A DNA stretch of 64,000 nucleotides, taken from NCBI GenBank assembly GCA_900660155.1, contig CABFPE010000018.1, forward strand, positions 1,784,664 through 1,848,663, read 5' to 3'. This stretch comes from Hofstenia miamia (taxonomy: Eukaryota > Xenacoelomorpha > Acoela > Hofsteniidae). Positions within the stretch are counted from its first letter, which is position 1. The number at the start of each line of letters is the position of its first letter. This document shows positions 50,761 through 61,668 of the stretch, one piece after another. The translations under genes were made by a program, and so were the position numbers. The notes below the pieces were generated by a model, which saw only the letters and a program-made list of their open reading frames with translations, did not search any database and was not told where the DNA came from.

Positions 50761-51917
50761 TTTGTTGAAATGTCAAAACTTAGGCCCATGCTCTGTATGA
50801 AAGGGCATCATGAACTATGAAAAACCATGAAAGTTAATTATTAGAAATGTATATTTTTGTAATGGCATTAAATCATTTATAGAGAGAAGTCATAAACTTA
50901 AAAACTAACTTGTTAAATATAGCCATGAATTTCTAGTCACTGATTTTGTGTAATTTATTGGAAATATTTTTATTTTTGTAATTGTTGTCTATAGTGGAAT
51001 TTACTGACAAATTTCATTGTTAGACTATATTTGTAACATTTAATATAGTTAATTTTATTTTTCCTGTATTTATCATGAATCGACCCATATTTCAGTCACT
51101 CAAATGCATTAAGTTTTACATTCACTTTCTTGTAAAGGTCATTCATCTGAAATTATTTTAACAAAATTCATGTGAAAAGTGTTCCTTTAAAATTTAATCA
51201 ATTCATTCCTCAATTAGGATATGATTCACAATATTTTCGCTAATTACTGTTACAATATATTTTGTGCAGGTTCTATATTAAGACTTGGAATAAAATTAGC
51301 TTTGATGGCAAAAACTCATATATTATTAATAGGAAAATGATTTCTTTAGTATAGTTGATTAATGTTTCAATGGGTGCCAATCACGCATAGTAACCTGAAG
51401 TTGTAAGGAAATGCTGTGGTTAAAGTGACTGGTAGGTCTTGGTATTTTGGTATTATAATTTTGCGTAACATAAAATTTCTTATTTCTAAGAAATTAAATG
51501 TACATAACACGGTTTAAAAATTTTGGCCCCATAAAAGTGTTGGTACGGACTTTTGACCCCAGCAGAAATAAATCTTGGACGGGTTTAGGGTATTGGAATT
51601 TCGAAACCATATTATTGATTTCAAGTTTATGCACAAAAAATTCACTATAATAAGTAGAACATTTTCTATTCTTTTTCTAGAATTTAAAGCAACCCTAAAG
51701 TTACCTTGAGAAAATCTATCCCTGAATTGAGCTATCTATAATCTGAACAATAAAAATGATTTTTCAATACGACTTAACCTCAAACACTCTGGGATTTTCA
51801 AAAAAATTCCATGATCCTACTAAGATTTTTTAAAGACTCATAGCTAAAAAATTCTTAAATATATACTCAATAAAACCACCCCGTGATAGAAAAGATTCTC
51901 TTCTTTTTTGGCTCTAG

Positions 51918-51974
51918 CCACCCAGCTCTGCCTCACAGAGGTGTGCCGTTACCTGATTACTTCAAGTCAGATTT
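51918..51974 (+). CDS. Candidate exon, frame ambiguous
   Basis: Very good acceptor cttttttggctctag ends at 51917 and donor GTAAAT begins at 51975. Two frames are open: TQLCLTEVCRYLITSSQI (enters after two bases, leaves one) and HPALPHRGVPLPDYFKSD (enters after one, leaves two). Each links in phase with one reading of 57289, so the hAT-like element would lie in the intron between them. Confidence 0.4.
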
Positions 51975-52903
51975 GTAAATGACCAATTTTCTCAGGCCTC
52001 CTTTCAACCATAGCAATTTAGCCTGATTCGGATTTGCCAATAAGCAAGATTTGAAGAAAATGCTGCAACAGCACTTGCTAGAATAAGCATCTATTGAAAG
52101 TTCAACATGAATGGTCCATGTTTGTGATAAACATGTAGCGATTAAATATACTAAAATTAGTAATTAGTTATCATTGGAATACTGAATTAACATATTAAAA
52201 ACATATTTTAGGTTGGTAAATATTGCAAAATTGCGAATATAATACAAAATACAAGCAAATGTTAGCTAAAATTGATCCATGACCGTGCTTTGTTTTTTTT
52301 ATAGATTTATTAAATTACTCTATTTGAAAAGGTTTACTTTGTTGCTTAAAGATGTGGTGTAAAAATAACTTTAGTATTTGGCATTCTTAAGCCACCTTTT
52401 TAGTGGATTTCACACAAATAGATTTTTGGTTCTGTTGTTTTGTGTTGTGGCTGTTGTGTGACAACAGTATTTTGCTGTAGCGTTGCGTGAAAAAACCTAT
52501 AGATACAACAGCAAGCCTGTCAAGCAAACCTGTGTAACACTGTAGTGTACGATCGGGGATAGGATTCTGGGTCTGGGTCTTTGTCTAAATGAGTCTACTC
52601 AATGCAAAGCAGCCGGCTAATGATGGATTCGCGTACTTTCATGCAGTGTACTACGAGAGACCATTTTTGCTTCTTTTTTGGCAGTGAGTGAAAACTATAT
52701 TTCTAGTACTTTCAAGAGTAGCCGACATGTTACTTAAGAATCATCTTCCCTATCTTAAAGCGTGTATTCGAGTGATTGATTGGCTTAACAGCTACTCGTA
52801 ACATATACACTCTCAGTTTAAGAATAAATTTATATGCTATGATATTATTGTAATCTCTATCATACGACAAATGACATAATTTGATGAAAACGTTTTTTTA
52901 TGC

Positions 52904-52911
52904 ATGTAGAT
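52904..52911. repeat. 8-bp target site duplication, left
   Basis: ATGTAGAT directly precedes the left inverted repeat and is repeated perfectly at 56150-56157. Confidence 0.88.
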
Positions 52912-55900
52912 TAGGGTGGGTCGTTTTTGGCCGTTTTACCAAAATATTACAAAACTGCTATTGACTACTTACGGAAAGTTGTGGAGTGTTTCAAAATTAC
53001 TTATTACAAATTTTTAGCTCAATTAATTAATATTCTCATTTTTTAGTGTTAACAAAAGCATCATTGAGTTTTCTGCAAAATCTTGTCGATTATTAACAAC
53101 GGCTTGAGCTGCCGCAAACAAAAATGTTAAAAAACAGTCAATTTATTGATATATTTGTAGTAAATCCTTTTTGTAACTGATCCCAAATTTGATAGAAAAT
53201 ATTTTTAATTATTCTATTATATTTAAAATGGAAGAAGGCATATAAATCTAATAGTGTTTAAAAAAATTTAAGAATCGGTAACGATTTTAAGGCTGTCGCA
53301 ATTAAGAATTTACTTTTTAATATGAGTCAGAAATTAACCAAAAAATAATCTTTTACCTATTTAAAGGTATGCAAACAAAAATAATTCCAATTTGACAGTG
53401 TAATATAAAATCAAAGTTTATTGTTTACAATAAAAAATAAAGATGAATTCAAAATCCTTTAGCAACCTATTTATTATAATGGACCAATGATTTGGAAATA
53501 AACTTGTGAAAACAAATATTATAATGAACTAAAGCTTACTGGATTCAAAACATGGAACTTTTTCTCGTTAAGCAAGTTTTTTGTGAATCAAGCCTTCTCT
53601 TGCTGAATGACTGCAAACTTTAATGGAAGACTCTGTCACTACTTTAATAGCTCGTTCTACGGCTTGAGTATGACAAGGGTAAAGTACTGATGCAAAATAT
53701 TCACGATTTTCTATGTTGAAATCAATTGTTTCATCTGTTAAATGCATAACTAACGGTGGTTCAGTTATAAGTGTGCTTTGCCAATCAATTAAGTTGGTAT
53801 ACTCATTGCCAGTCATGTTTAATTTTAGAATCTTGAAATTACGAACAGTCAATGAAATATTATTTCTATGACAATTCTTAATTCGTCTCCAACCAAGTTC
53901 TCTAATGTGAGGTCTTTCAACGGCAATCATTGCTAAAAGTAGATTTTCAGGGTGAGAAAAATTAGCATTTTGCTGAATCACCGAAAAAATAATTTTCTGG
54001 ACGCAATCTTCTTGTGTTTTAGTTCTTTGAATTGTCTCGAATAAATGTTTTGGCCCATCTTGTACTGAACATTTAAGTTTTATAGCAAACCATATTGGCA
54101 CATACACTTTCATCTCAAAAACGGTAATCCGTTTTAAATCATCTGAAGGTGAATCAGTTGCAGCATATAGTCGCATAATTCGATTGGCTGTTGTAAGCCA
54201 CCTTGAATGATTAAGATTTCCTGGAGATCGAGACACAAGAGCGTCGGGTACAACCCCATTTGAGATTCCTTGATGTCATACATGTACTTTTGATCCGTAC
54301 TTAAATCTTTAACTGGAGTAAATTGTAGTTCAAGAAAAATTGATTCAAATGATTTAATCGGTTGTTTTTCACAATCAGATAGTTATTTTCCAATAGGACC
54401 AGTGAAACAACGTGGACCACTTGTTTTAACATCCACTGCTGCTAACAAATGACGAAGTGGACCCTCGTTTGCATGCAGCATACAAACAAACCAATGCATT
54501 GGTCGCTCAATAGCTGATTCTTAATTTTTTTATGATACCTCCTCTTATCCCAGTATTGACAACTGTTCCATCACATCGTACTGCAGCTAATATAATGGTT
54601 CCTACATGTTTTCTAAAAACTTGAGAATACCTTCTGTAATGGTAACTGATGATCTGTTTTCTGGGGTGAAATGACCCATTTATTTAGATTTTGGTTCAGA
54701 AATTAATGACATGTGTTCCTCTGTTGCATTTTTCTTGTGAAGTGATCCCCAGCTTTTTCAATGAAATACGTGAAATCTCTCTTACCATCAAAATAGATGC
54801 TAGTGATTTCATCGATATTCCTAATCATGGTTTTTCTACGTTTGCACCTTTCTCGACGTACTTTACTTTTATCTACATAACTTTGATCATTTTCGTCTAT
54901 TATTCCTAAGTCTTCTAACAAAGATGCCGACAGGAATGCTGCATTTCTGTCTGATAAACTAAATCTGTCACATGCTTCTGCAAAAGTAGGTAAGGCTTTA
55001 GTGGACTTGGGTGCAGCTGAAGTCAAAATTTTAGATGAGCTTTTGGCTATGGTTTCAAAGTAGATTCTATTCAGTGTTGATTTTGGTGGCAGAAATTCAT
55101 CAACATCATTTGATTCTAGGATAGAAGAAGAACTGCTATCATTTCCATCCAATAATATTTTAACGATATCACGAGAAGATTGAGAACTAATCGATTCATC
55201 GATAGCAATTCTCTTTCTCTTGTTTGGTTTTTGAATTGGGTTTGAATTAACTCTATCAATACCGCCAATGATCATTTTTCTCTGGTTCCTTTGATCAATT
55301 AGAAGTTCTCTCTCAATAATTGGAACCTTTTTTTCCTTTGGACAACTGCAGTATACAAAATTCAAACATTTACAAGAAGAAATATCGAACAGAATAATAT
55401 AATTATCTAAAAAAGTCTTCACTAATTTCTGATAACTCTCAATCCCTTTTTGCTGTTTGTAAGATTTTAATAGGTTTCGGTATTCTTCATGGTATGACGT
55501 TAGAAGTTTAGTTACTCTGGAATGTGTTACAGTTGGAATAGACGCTTTTTCATAAATATTCATGACTTTAGTTGCCACATTTTTGCAAATATCTGTAGCA
55601 GTTTCTTACGCTCTAATTTATGAAATAAAATACCTTTCAAAACACACTGATAGGTCGGACACTGATTCTCTGGTACATCAGAAACATTCTCGAAGAGTGG
55701 AAAGTCGTATGATTTCCGAATTGATGCTGCCATATTGAAACCACAACTATTCCACCGCTGTCACTGGACCACTGTGGCCAGCATTGCGTGCGCCGCCTTG
55801 CATCATGCCGCTTTGCATGTGCAATATATAACATGTTTACAACATGTTTGTTACAGTGATTGAAAATAGGTAGTTTAACTATTTTTATCATAATTGTTGA

Positions 55901-56149
55901 CATAACGTAAACTAACTTTTCTCATTATGCTTGAAATAAACATTTAAAAAAGAATTTTTATTTATTTCACTTTTTATTTAAATTCTTTGGTAAAACTGAG
56001 TTTTATGTAAAATTGAACCTTATTGCGGCAGCTGAAAATATTGTTTGAATGGCCTGATATTTTGATTATATTGTTTTTAGGTGGTAATACAACTTTTCCC
56101 AAGTAGCAACATACAATTTTCAAAAAATTTTGGTTTTCGACCCACCCTA
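52912..56149 (-). mobile_element. hAT-like DNA transposon, complete ends, dead gene
   Basis: 3238 bp bounded by perfect 12-bp inverted repeats TAGGGTGGGTCG (52912-52923) and CGACCCACCCTA (56138-56149), with an 8-bp target duplication. TIRs starting T/CAGGG and 8-bp duplications are hallmarks of the hAT superfamily (P and Merlin elements also make about 8-9 bp). The minus strand carries one decayed transposase gene covering most of the interior. It sits between candidate exons 51918 and 57289. Confidence 0.85.
53568..55733 (-). pseudogene. Transposase of the hAT-like element, multiply broken
   Basis: Reading starts at ATG 55733 (AASIRKSYDFPLF) and runs through at least four frame changes and three or more in-frame stops. 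The 291-codon middle frame (54703-55578) has a C69-x-C71-x5-C77-x-C79 cluster, as in a zinc-binding motif, and FDGKRD (D264), a likely first catalytic Asp. CDGTVVNTG (GAT at 54570-54572) is a likely second. The 222-codon last frame (53568-54236) has SRWLTTANRIMRLY and PCHTQAVERAIKVVTE, whose Glu may be the third. I know this protein family as repeated, unnamed genes in invertebrate genomes; its link to hAT rests on the ends. Confidence 0.75.
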
Positions 56150-56157
56150 ATGTAGAT
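56150..56157. repeat. 8-bp target site duplication, right
   Basis: ATGTAGAT directly follows the right inverted repeat; identical to 52904-52911. Confidence 0.88.
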
Positions 56158-57288
56158 GTAGATTGGCATATACACGCTATAGGTTAGATGCTACGCTGAC
56201 CAAAATGCTCATGAGAGGCAATAGGTGTGCATTGGCTGCACACATAAAATACTTAAAATTTTAGAGCAGTTCTAATTTCAATAGTAAAAATAATGAGAAT
56301 AAAAGCAAATCAATTACCTGTGTGGGTCTGGGTTCAAGTCATTTGGTTCCAATCAGGGCTGGATCCTACTTCGAATCTCATTGAATATTGTGTATATCTC
56401 GGATTAAGAGATTGTTTTGAACAAATTGGAATTGGCAAAGTTGGCAAGTTTTTCAAAAAGCTCATGATAAATATCATGAAATATATATCACGTGATATTT
56501 ATGAACCATTCCTAATATACAAACCTGCTGTATAATTTATATGCTAAGCCAACAAAGTGTTTAGCACATTGAAGAATACATCAAAAATAAAGTTATAATG
56601 AACTGTAAAAGGGTGATTTCTTCAGTTAACACCAACCCCAGATTTACTATTTTATCGAGCATAAAATTGTAATGAACAATATTTTCTAATGAAGTGCTAT
56701 TGCTATTTTCAGCACATTATTTATTGTCACAAATATTTCTATAAAAGAAATGAACACTCGGCCAGCCCGGATTTTCTGCAAATATTCTGTTCATGAGCTG
56801 TCTTAACATATTCACAAGTCTGCTTTAAGTAGAAACTGACATTGAGCGGAAATATTTCAACTTCATGTTCTAATTATTTCTTGTTTACAGATGTTATTTC
56901 GTACTATGCTGTCAATCGAAGGATAATTGCGAGTTGGAAAATCGCTCTCAGATAATTTTTCATCTGACAAAATAAAAAATTGAAAATATGAAAAATATTT
57001 CAACTCCGCTTTTTGACAACCTGATAAAATATCCATAACGTGAACAATATATTTACATTGGAACGTTGGACATATTGGCAAAAATCGGTATTGTAAGCAG
57101 CTTAGAATAGTGTTGTTGTACATTTTTATAATTATGAATGCATTGTTTTTACACAATTTGCTTCTTTCGCTATAACTCGTTATATAAATATTACAATCCA
57201 TTCTGTGCATTTTTACTTCGAATTATAAAGAGATTATTGGATGAAATTTATGAATGTCTGTAGATTCATGAATTGGGTGTTCTTACAG
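56158..57288. other. Intron-like region
   Basis: A minus-strand ORF of 115 codons (56863-57210) and a + ORF of 80 codons (56293-56535) are present, without recognisable motifs or splice support. Confidence 0.4.
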
Positions 57289-57378
57289 CAGAACTGGAAG
57301 AGGTCCAATCCGAACAGCGGTCCGGTCCCCAAGCATTGCTGACTCGTCGGTTAAGCTTTTACTACTATTATGTGAACG
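57289..57378 (+). CDS. Candidate exon, frame ambiguous
   Basis: Good acceptor gtgttcttacag ends at 57288 and donor GTTAAG begins at 57379, in a conspicuously GC-rich stretch. One frame gives ELEEVQSEQRSGPQALLTRR, then LSFYYYYVN, and joins 57855 in phase. Another gives RTGRGPIRTAVRSPSIADSS and has the AT-rich third positions of other exons here. Real exon likely, frame unresolved. Confidence 0.45.
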
Positions 57379-57854
57379 GTTAAGTAAATTTTCATTTCTA
57401 TAATTTATTTCAATGCAATGTAGTTCCAAATTTTTATGAATGAATATTTATATCAAAATGTGTAAAATATATAATTCATTATATCATTTCACATATTAAT
57501 TAATTAGCCGATTCATTCATTGCTAACACAGCCGATTTTCAAAGTAGTAAGAAAGATTCTGCAAAGCAGTTACCGGTAAAGAATTAGTTTAGAATTCATG
57601 CTGGCAATAGGAAAAATTCCATTAGAAACCACATGAAAACTGCGTGAGAAAAGAATTTAATATACATATAATTTTTAAAGGTTTACATTGCTAAGAAAAT
57701 TTAATGTGCGTTACTAGTAAATTTTGTGGACTGTGACAATATCTTGGCATCTTCTATAAATGTATATTAATGATTAAGAATCATGATTAACTTGAATGGT
57801 TGGTTGGCATTTCTACCTACTAAAAATATCTTCCTACAAGAAGTTTTCTCTCAG

Positions 57855-57973
57855 AAGCGCCCTTTATCTTGGGCACTTATTTCGATAACGTTTTACTGAA
57901 ACTTCTTAGGGAAAACATGAATAGCAATCATGACATCCACGCAGAGATTAAAAAGGGCATCGTAGAAATTTAA
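57855..57973 (+). CDS. Candidate exon, possibly with stop
   Basis: Acceptor ttttctctcag ends at 57854. The only open frame reads APFILGTYFDNVLLKLLREN, then MNSNHDIHAEIKKGI, reaching TAA at 57971-57973; donor GTAGAA at 57962 could splice before it. Entry phase matches the first frame of 57289. Product not recognised. Confidence 0.42.
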
Positions 57974-59909
57974 CATATAAACTGAATATTAAAAGAGTAT
58001 ATGATACTATTGAAAAATTTTATAATGTAAATATTATTTTTAACACATTTTTAAAACATATGGCATTCAAACTTTTAGGCCTAAGTCCTTCCCGCCCCAT
58101 GTGCATCTCAGCTTTTACAAGTTACAGCTGTATTGCAACTCATGATGCTGATGTGAACTCGTTCGAAAAATATCAATGATTTCTTATTGAAAATCATATT
58201 TTGTTGAGTAGCAATACTTACTAGTAAAGTTTGATAATGATGTTGATTTAGCAGGTAAATAAACTGCAATTGATTCATTTGAAGTCATTCGCATTTCTTA
58301 ATTTATCTTTTGTTATTCTCAATATTTCCGCTTAATGTATAATTGTAATAGTTCATTAATAAAAAAATAATGACTTATATGTATTTTTCAATAATACAAT
58401 TTTTCGCCAAAAGAATTTTTAGTATAATTTTCACTTTCTTTAAGAACAGAAGGGAATTTTGAAAATTGTTAGGGGCTCGAAGTAATTTTCCACAGGCATG
58501 GGTGGGTAGACTCGCCACTGATTTTTGGCCATCGATAAGAAAAATTCAGACTTAACCACGAATATGCTTATTTCACTACGCAGTTTACATTTTAATCGTT
58601 CTTTTCTGGCATTATATTTCTTAGGTATCAAAGTTCTTTTTTATTAATAAATATTAAACATATTTTTTCAATGATAGATGATTATATGCAGTGGAAGGAG
58701 AACGCTACATCGAATTTCCATAGAATAATTGATTTTATACTAATAGAGCAATCAATCATTTTAATCGATTGTTTATGTATCAAAAAATACAGTATTTTTA
58801 AAAATAGTTGGTTAATTTTATTAGATTGGCAAAATGTAATTCTCTCATGCTTTGCTGATTAAATTAAATCTTTATTAGAAAGGATTATGCGAATTTTGAA
58901 TTTTTCGAATATTGTCAATATTTTTGTAAAAGACAGGGCAAATAGTGCTGCTAAGATTGGGGGACTGTTATATCAAGCAATTCCCTTAAAGTTTGTTAAG
59001 CAATTTGCAAATTTTCGGATGTTGACAATTCCTTTGATAACTTTTCTTTTTACGATAAATTCATCTAAATTCTCAATTTTGAAGTATCAGGCCTTTTTTT
59101 AAAAACTCTCTCGAAATATTCCAAGATCTTTATCAAAATTATTAAAGTCAAATAACTGATAATCGTTTTCCAAATCATTGATCCTAATTCTGCTAGGAAT
59201 TTTTCAAAATGTGTGATGGTTTCCTCAAAAAGCCCACAAACTAATGAATATATTTAAAATCTGAAATAACCCCAAGACAGAAGATTTCTCTTACAGTGCG
59301 AAAACCTTTGAAAGGGCCTTCACACTGTTTTCTTCAGAAAACCAAAATCCGAGGGCATATTTGTAGTTCGGAAGGTCACTAGACTGTCTCCTTAACTAAA
59401 ATACGTATTGTAAGAATTTGAACGTTTTCGCGAAAATCGGAATTCACATTGAAAAAATTTAATATTTTTATGTGATTCCTCTATCCAGTTGTGCTTTCAG
59501 ATTTTTACTAAAAAATTTCAATGAGTTTAAAATTGCTTCAATAAACCATTATTACATATTTGAAGAAAATTTTATATCATTAATTAATACGTCAAATTTT
59601 TATTGTAGATATTTCGATATAAATAAGGGTATAGTATTATACATGCAAATATGGAAATATATGGCATTGATGCATAACATGATTAATTACTTACATAACT
59701 TTCCATGTAATCTGAGGAAAATTTCGGACCGAAAGGACCATAATGCTTGAGAACAGGACAGGAGGTTTCGACTGAACCACTTCCAGCTCTAGTACTTAGT
59801 ATAATCTATCATCGCATAAAATAGCAATGCTCTTTTACTGTTCATTTTAGAAGTTAATGAAATGATTGCATTTTCCTATGGGCTAAATTTATGTTCATTA
59901 AAGTACTAA
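57974..59909. other. Non-coding region
   Basis: A CAGTGGCGAGTCTACCC repeat end lies on the minus strand, starting at 58514. Several 60-92 codon ORFs have only AT-driven composition. No gene supported. Confidence 0.5.
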
Positions 59910-60320
59910 CATTGCATAAATTTTTTTTACATTAAAAGTGATTTAAATTCTAAAGACTATATCTTAGGTATTACAAATAAAAATGGTCATTTCAACGATA
60001 TTTATCGACGGGGTAAATATAATCCTAATCACAATAGGCCACGCCCTTTAATAATTGAATTTTCGAATATTTGGGACGTTCGAAAGGTTATTGCTAGTAG
60101 ATACAAACTTACTGGCACTAATTATTATATAAAACATGATTTATCAATTGAAGATCGTCTCATTGAAAAGAAATTGTTAAAATTGCGCTTTGAATTATGT
60201 CAATTAGGATTGCTTAAGAGTAATTTCAGAATTAAAGATCTAAAATTGATATACCAAGGAGAGATTCTGGATGAAAAAATGACCTCTATTCAATTATATT
60301 CACAAATAAGCAAACAATGA
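59910..60320 (+). pseudogene. LINE ORF1 protein, C-terminal part
   Basis: 136 open codons without a start, ending at TGA 60318-60320. It contains SDLNSKDYILGIT, YNPNHNRPRPLIIEFSNIWD and RKVIASRYKLTGTNYYIKHD, matching the RPRP..F...WD.RKV pattern of the C-terminal domain of LINE ORF1 proteins, which bind RNA with the element. Upstream sequence is missing. ORF2 follows in the same frame straight after the stop. Confidence 0.7.
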
Positions 60321-61352
60321 CTAGTAAATTTAAAAATTTCACAGAGTAATACGTTTATTTCTTCACTTTCTATTATGTTAGCTAATATTGAAGGAATAGA
60401 ATCATTATTGAAAAGATTGATTTTCACAGATTTTCTAAAAACATTTAAGCCCTGTATTTTTTGTTTAACTGAAACTTGGCTTAAAAATGATACTAGGAAT
60501 GCTGAAATTTTTGCATGGTCAGAATACGAAATTATTTCACGACAAGATCGTCTTAAAGGTAGTCGTTGTGGAGTTTTAATAGCAGTTAATTCTTCTAAAA
60601 ATGTTTTGCCAATAACTTTAGAAAAAGAATCATTTGATTTCATATGCGGAATGCTAATTTTTAATAAATATGGATGTTATTTACTTCTATGTGTATATTT
60701 ACCACCAATTAGCAGTAAATATAAAATTTCTGCAATTGAATTAAAGGAAGCCATAGCTTCATATATTAGTATACAAGATTCATATGTCAAGAAAAATGGC
60801 TACATAAATTCAGGAAAAAATTTTGTTGGAGACTTTAATTTACCTAATTTGGATTGGCAAACATATACATCAAAATGTGAATATGAAGAAAGTATTATTG
60901 AAGTTTTGTTAGAATATAATGTAGTCCAATTAGTTCATTGTCAAACGTATTCTTCAGGTAATTCTTTAGACTTAGTTTTTAAAACAAATATTGAAGAAGA
61001 TATTATTAGCACTACCATAAATAAGAAACTCCATGGACTCTCTAGTCACAATTTTGTTTTATTCAACATTAATGTTTTCAAGGACATGCTCAATCAATGT
61101 TATAGTAGAAGAAACAGCTTAAATTATTCATTTTCAAATGGAAATTACTGTAAAATCAATTCTCTTCGCCAATTTAATACTTATGCTTTGCAAATAATTG
61201 ATATTGACAATTTCTTAAGTTATTGGTATCAAAATATCTATTACTTAATTGATCATTGTATACCAAGAAAATGTAAGAAGCGTTTATGCGTACTGAAATA
61301 TTATTCCTCTCATACAATTCATTTAGAATTAGAATTCGAACTAGAATTATAA
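60321..61352 (+). pseudogene. LINE ORF2, endonuclease domain
   Basis: Open from 60321, with ATG at 60375 (325 codons). Counting from that Met: TETWL with catalytic Glu33, RQDR at 56-59, GDFNLPNLDW with Asp153 and Asn155, LDLVF near 199-202, and LSSHNFVLF near 222-230. In active enzymes the last motif is SDH; here Asp is replaced by Ser (SSH), so cleavage is probably lost. Beyond about residue 310 the frame shifts and the next LINE segment continues in another frame. Confidence 0.85.
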
Positions 61353-61394
61353 ATCTAAGAACAAAACGCTTAGATAAATGGGAAATAAAAAATT

Positions 61395-61668
61395 TTATGC
61401 ATTAAACAGCAGTCGATTTGGAAATGCTCTTTTAAACGATTCTGTCCTTATCTTAGGTAGATAATAGACAGATTTTTCGACCCTTGCACGTCGGTTGTTC
61501 GGCTCTCTTCGGGGTGGCAACAAGTCTAAAAGAAGATGATCGACATTAGAGTTTATTTGCCTGACGACCCTTTGGTCAAATTCTGCAACTATATCGTCCA
61601 GACAGCCAATTTTTCTAATATCCATTCTTTCAGCTCGTTTGAAAAATCGCACCATGCCTTTGCTTTAA
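61395..61668 (-). pseudogene. Antisense fragment of another LINE ORF2 C-terminus
   Basis: An 86-codon minus frame reads GCLDDIVAEFDQRVVRQINS, NVDHLLLDLLPPRR and YYLPKIRTESFKRAFPNRLL. The LPKIRTE.FKR.F.NRLLF ending resembles C-terminal ends of other non-LTR ORF2 proteins. It interrupts the + strand ORF2 between RTKRLDKWEIKNFMH (ending near 61402) and LLNKLETINKRKERDQLS (starting near 61671). It is more GC-rich than the host element, implying a different source. Confidence 0.5.

Noticed and set aside
54691-54909. 72-codon + ORF
   Set aside because: Shadow of the minus-strand transposase pseudogene.
56325-56345. tRNA box-B-like motif GGGTTCAAGTC
   Set aside because: No A box or cloverleaf-forming sequence at the proper distance.
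56863-57210. 115-codon minus ORF
   Set aside because: No recognisable motif, AT-driven composition, and no splice or regulatory support. Frames of this length occur by chance in a 64-kb AT-rich window.
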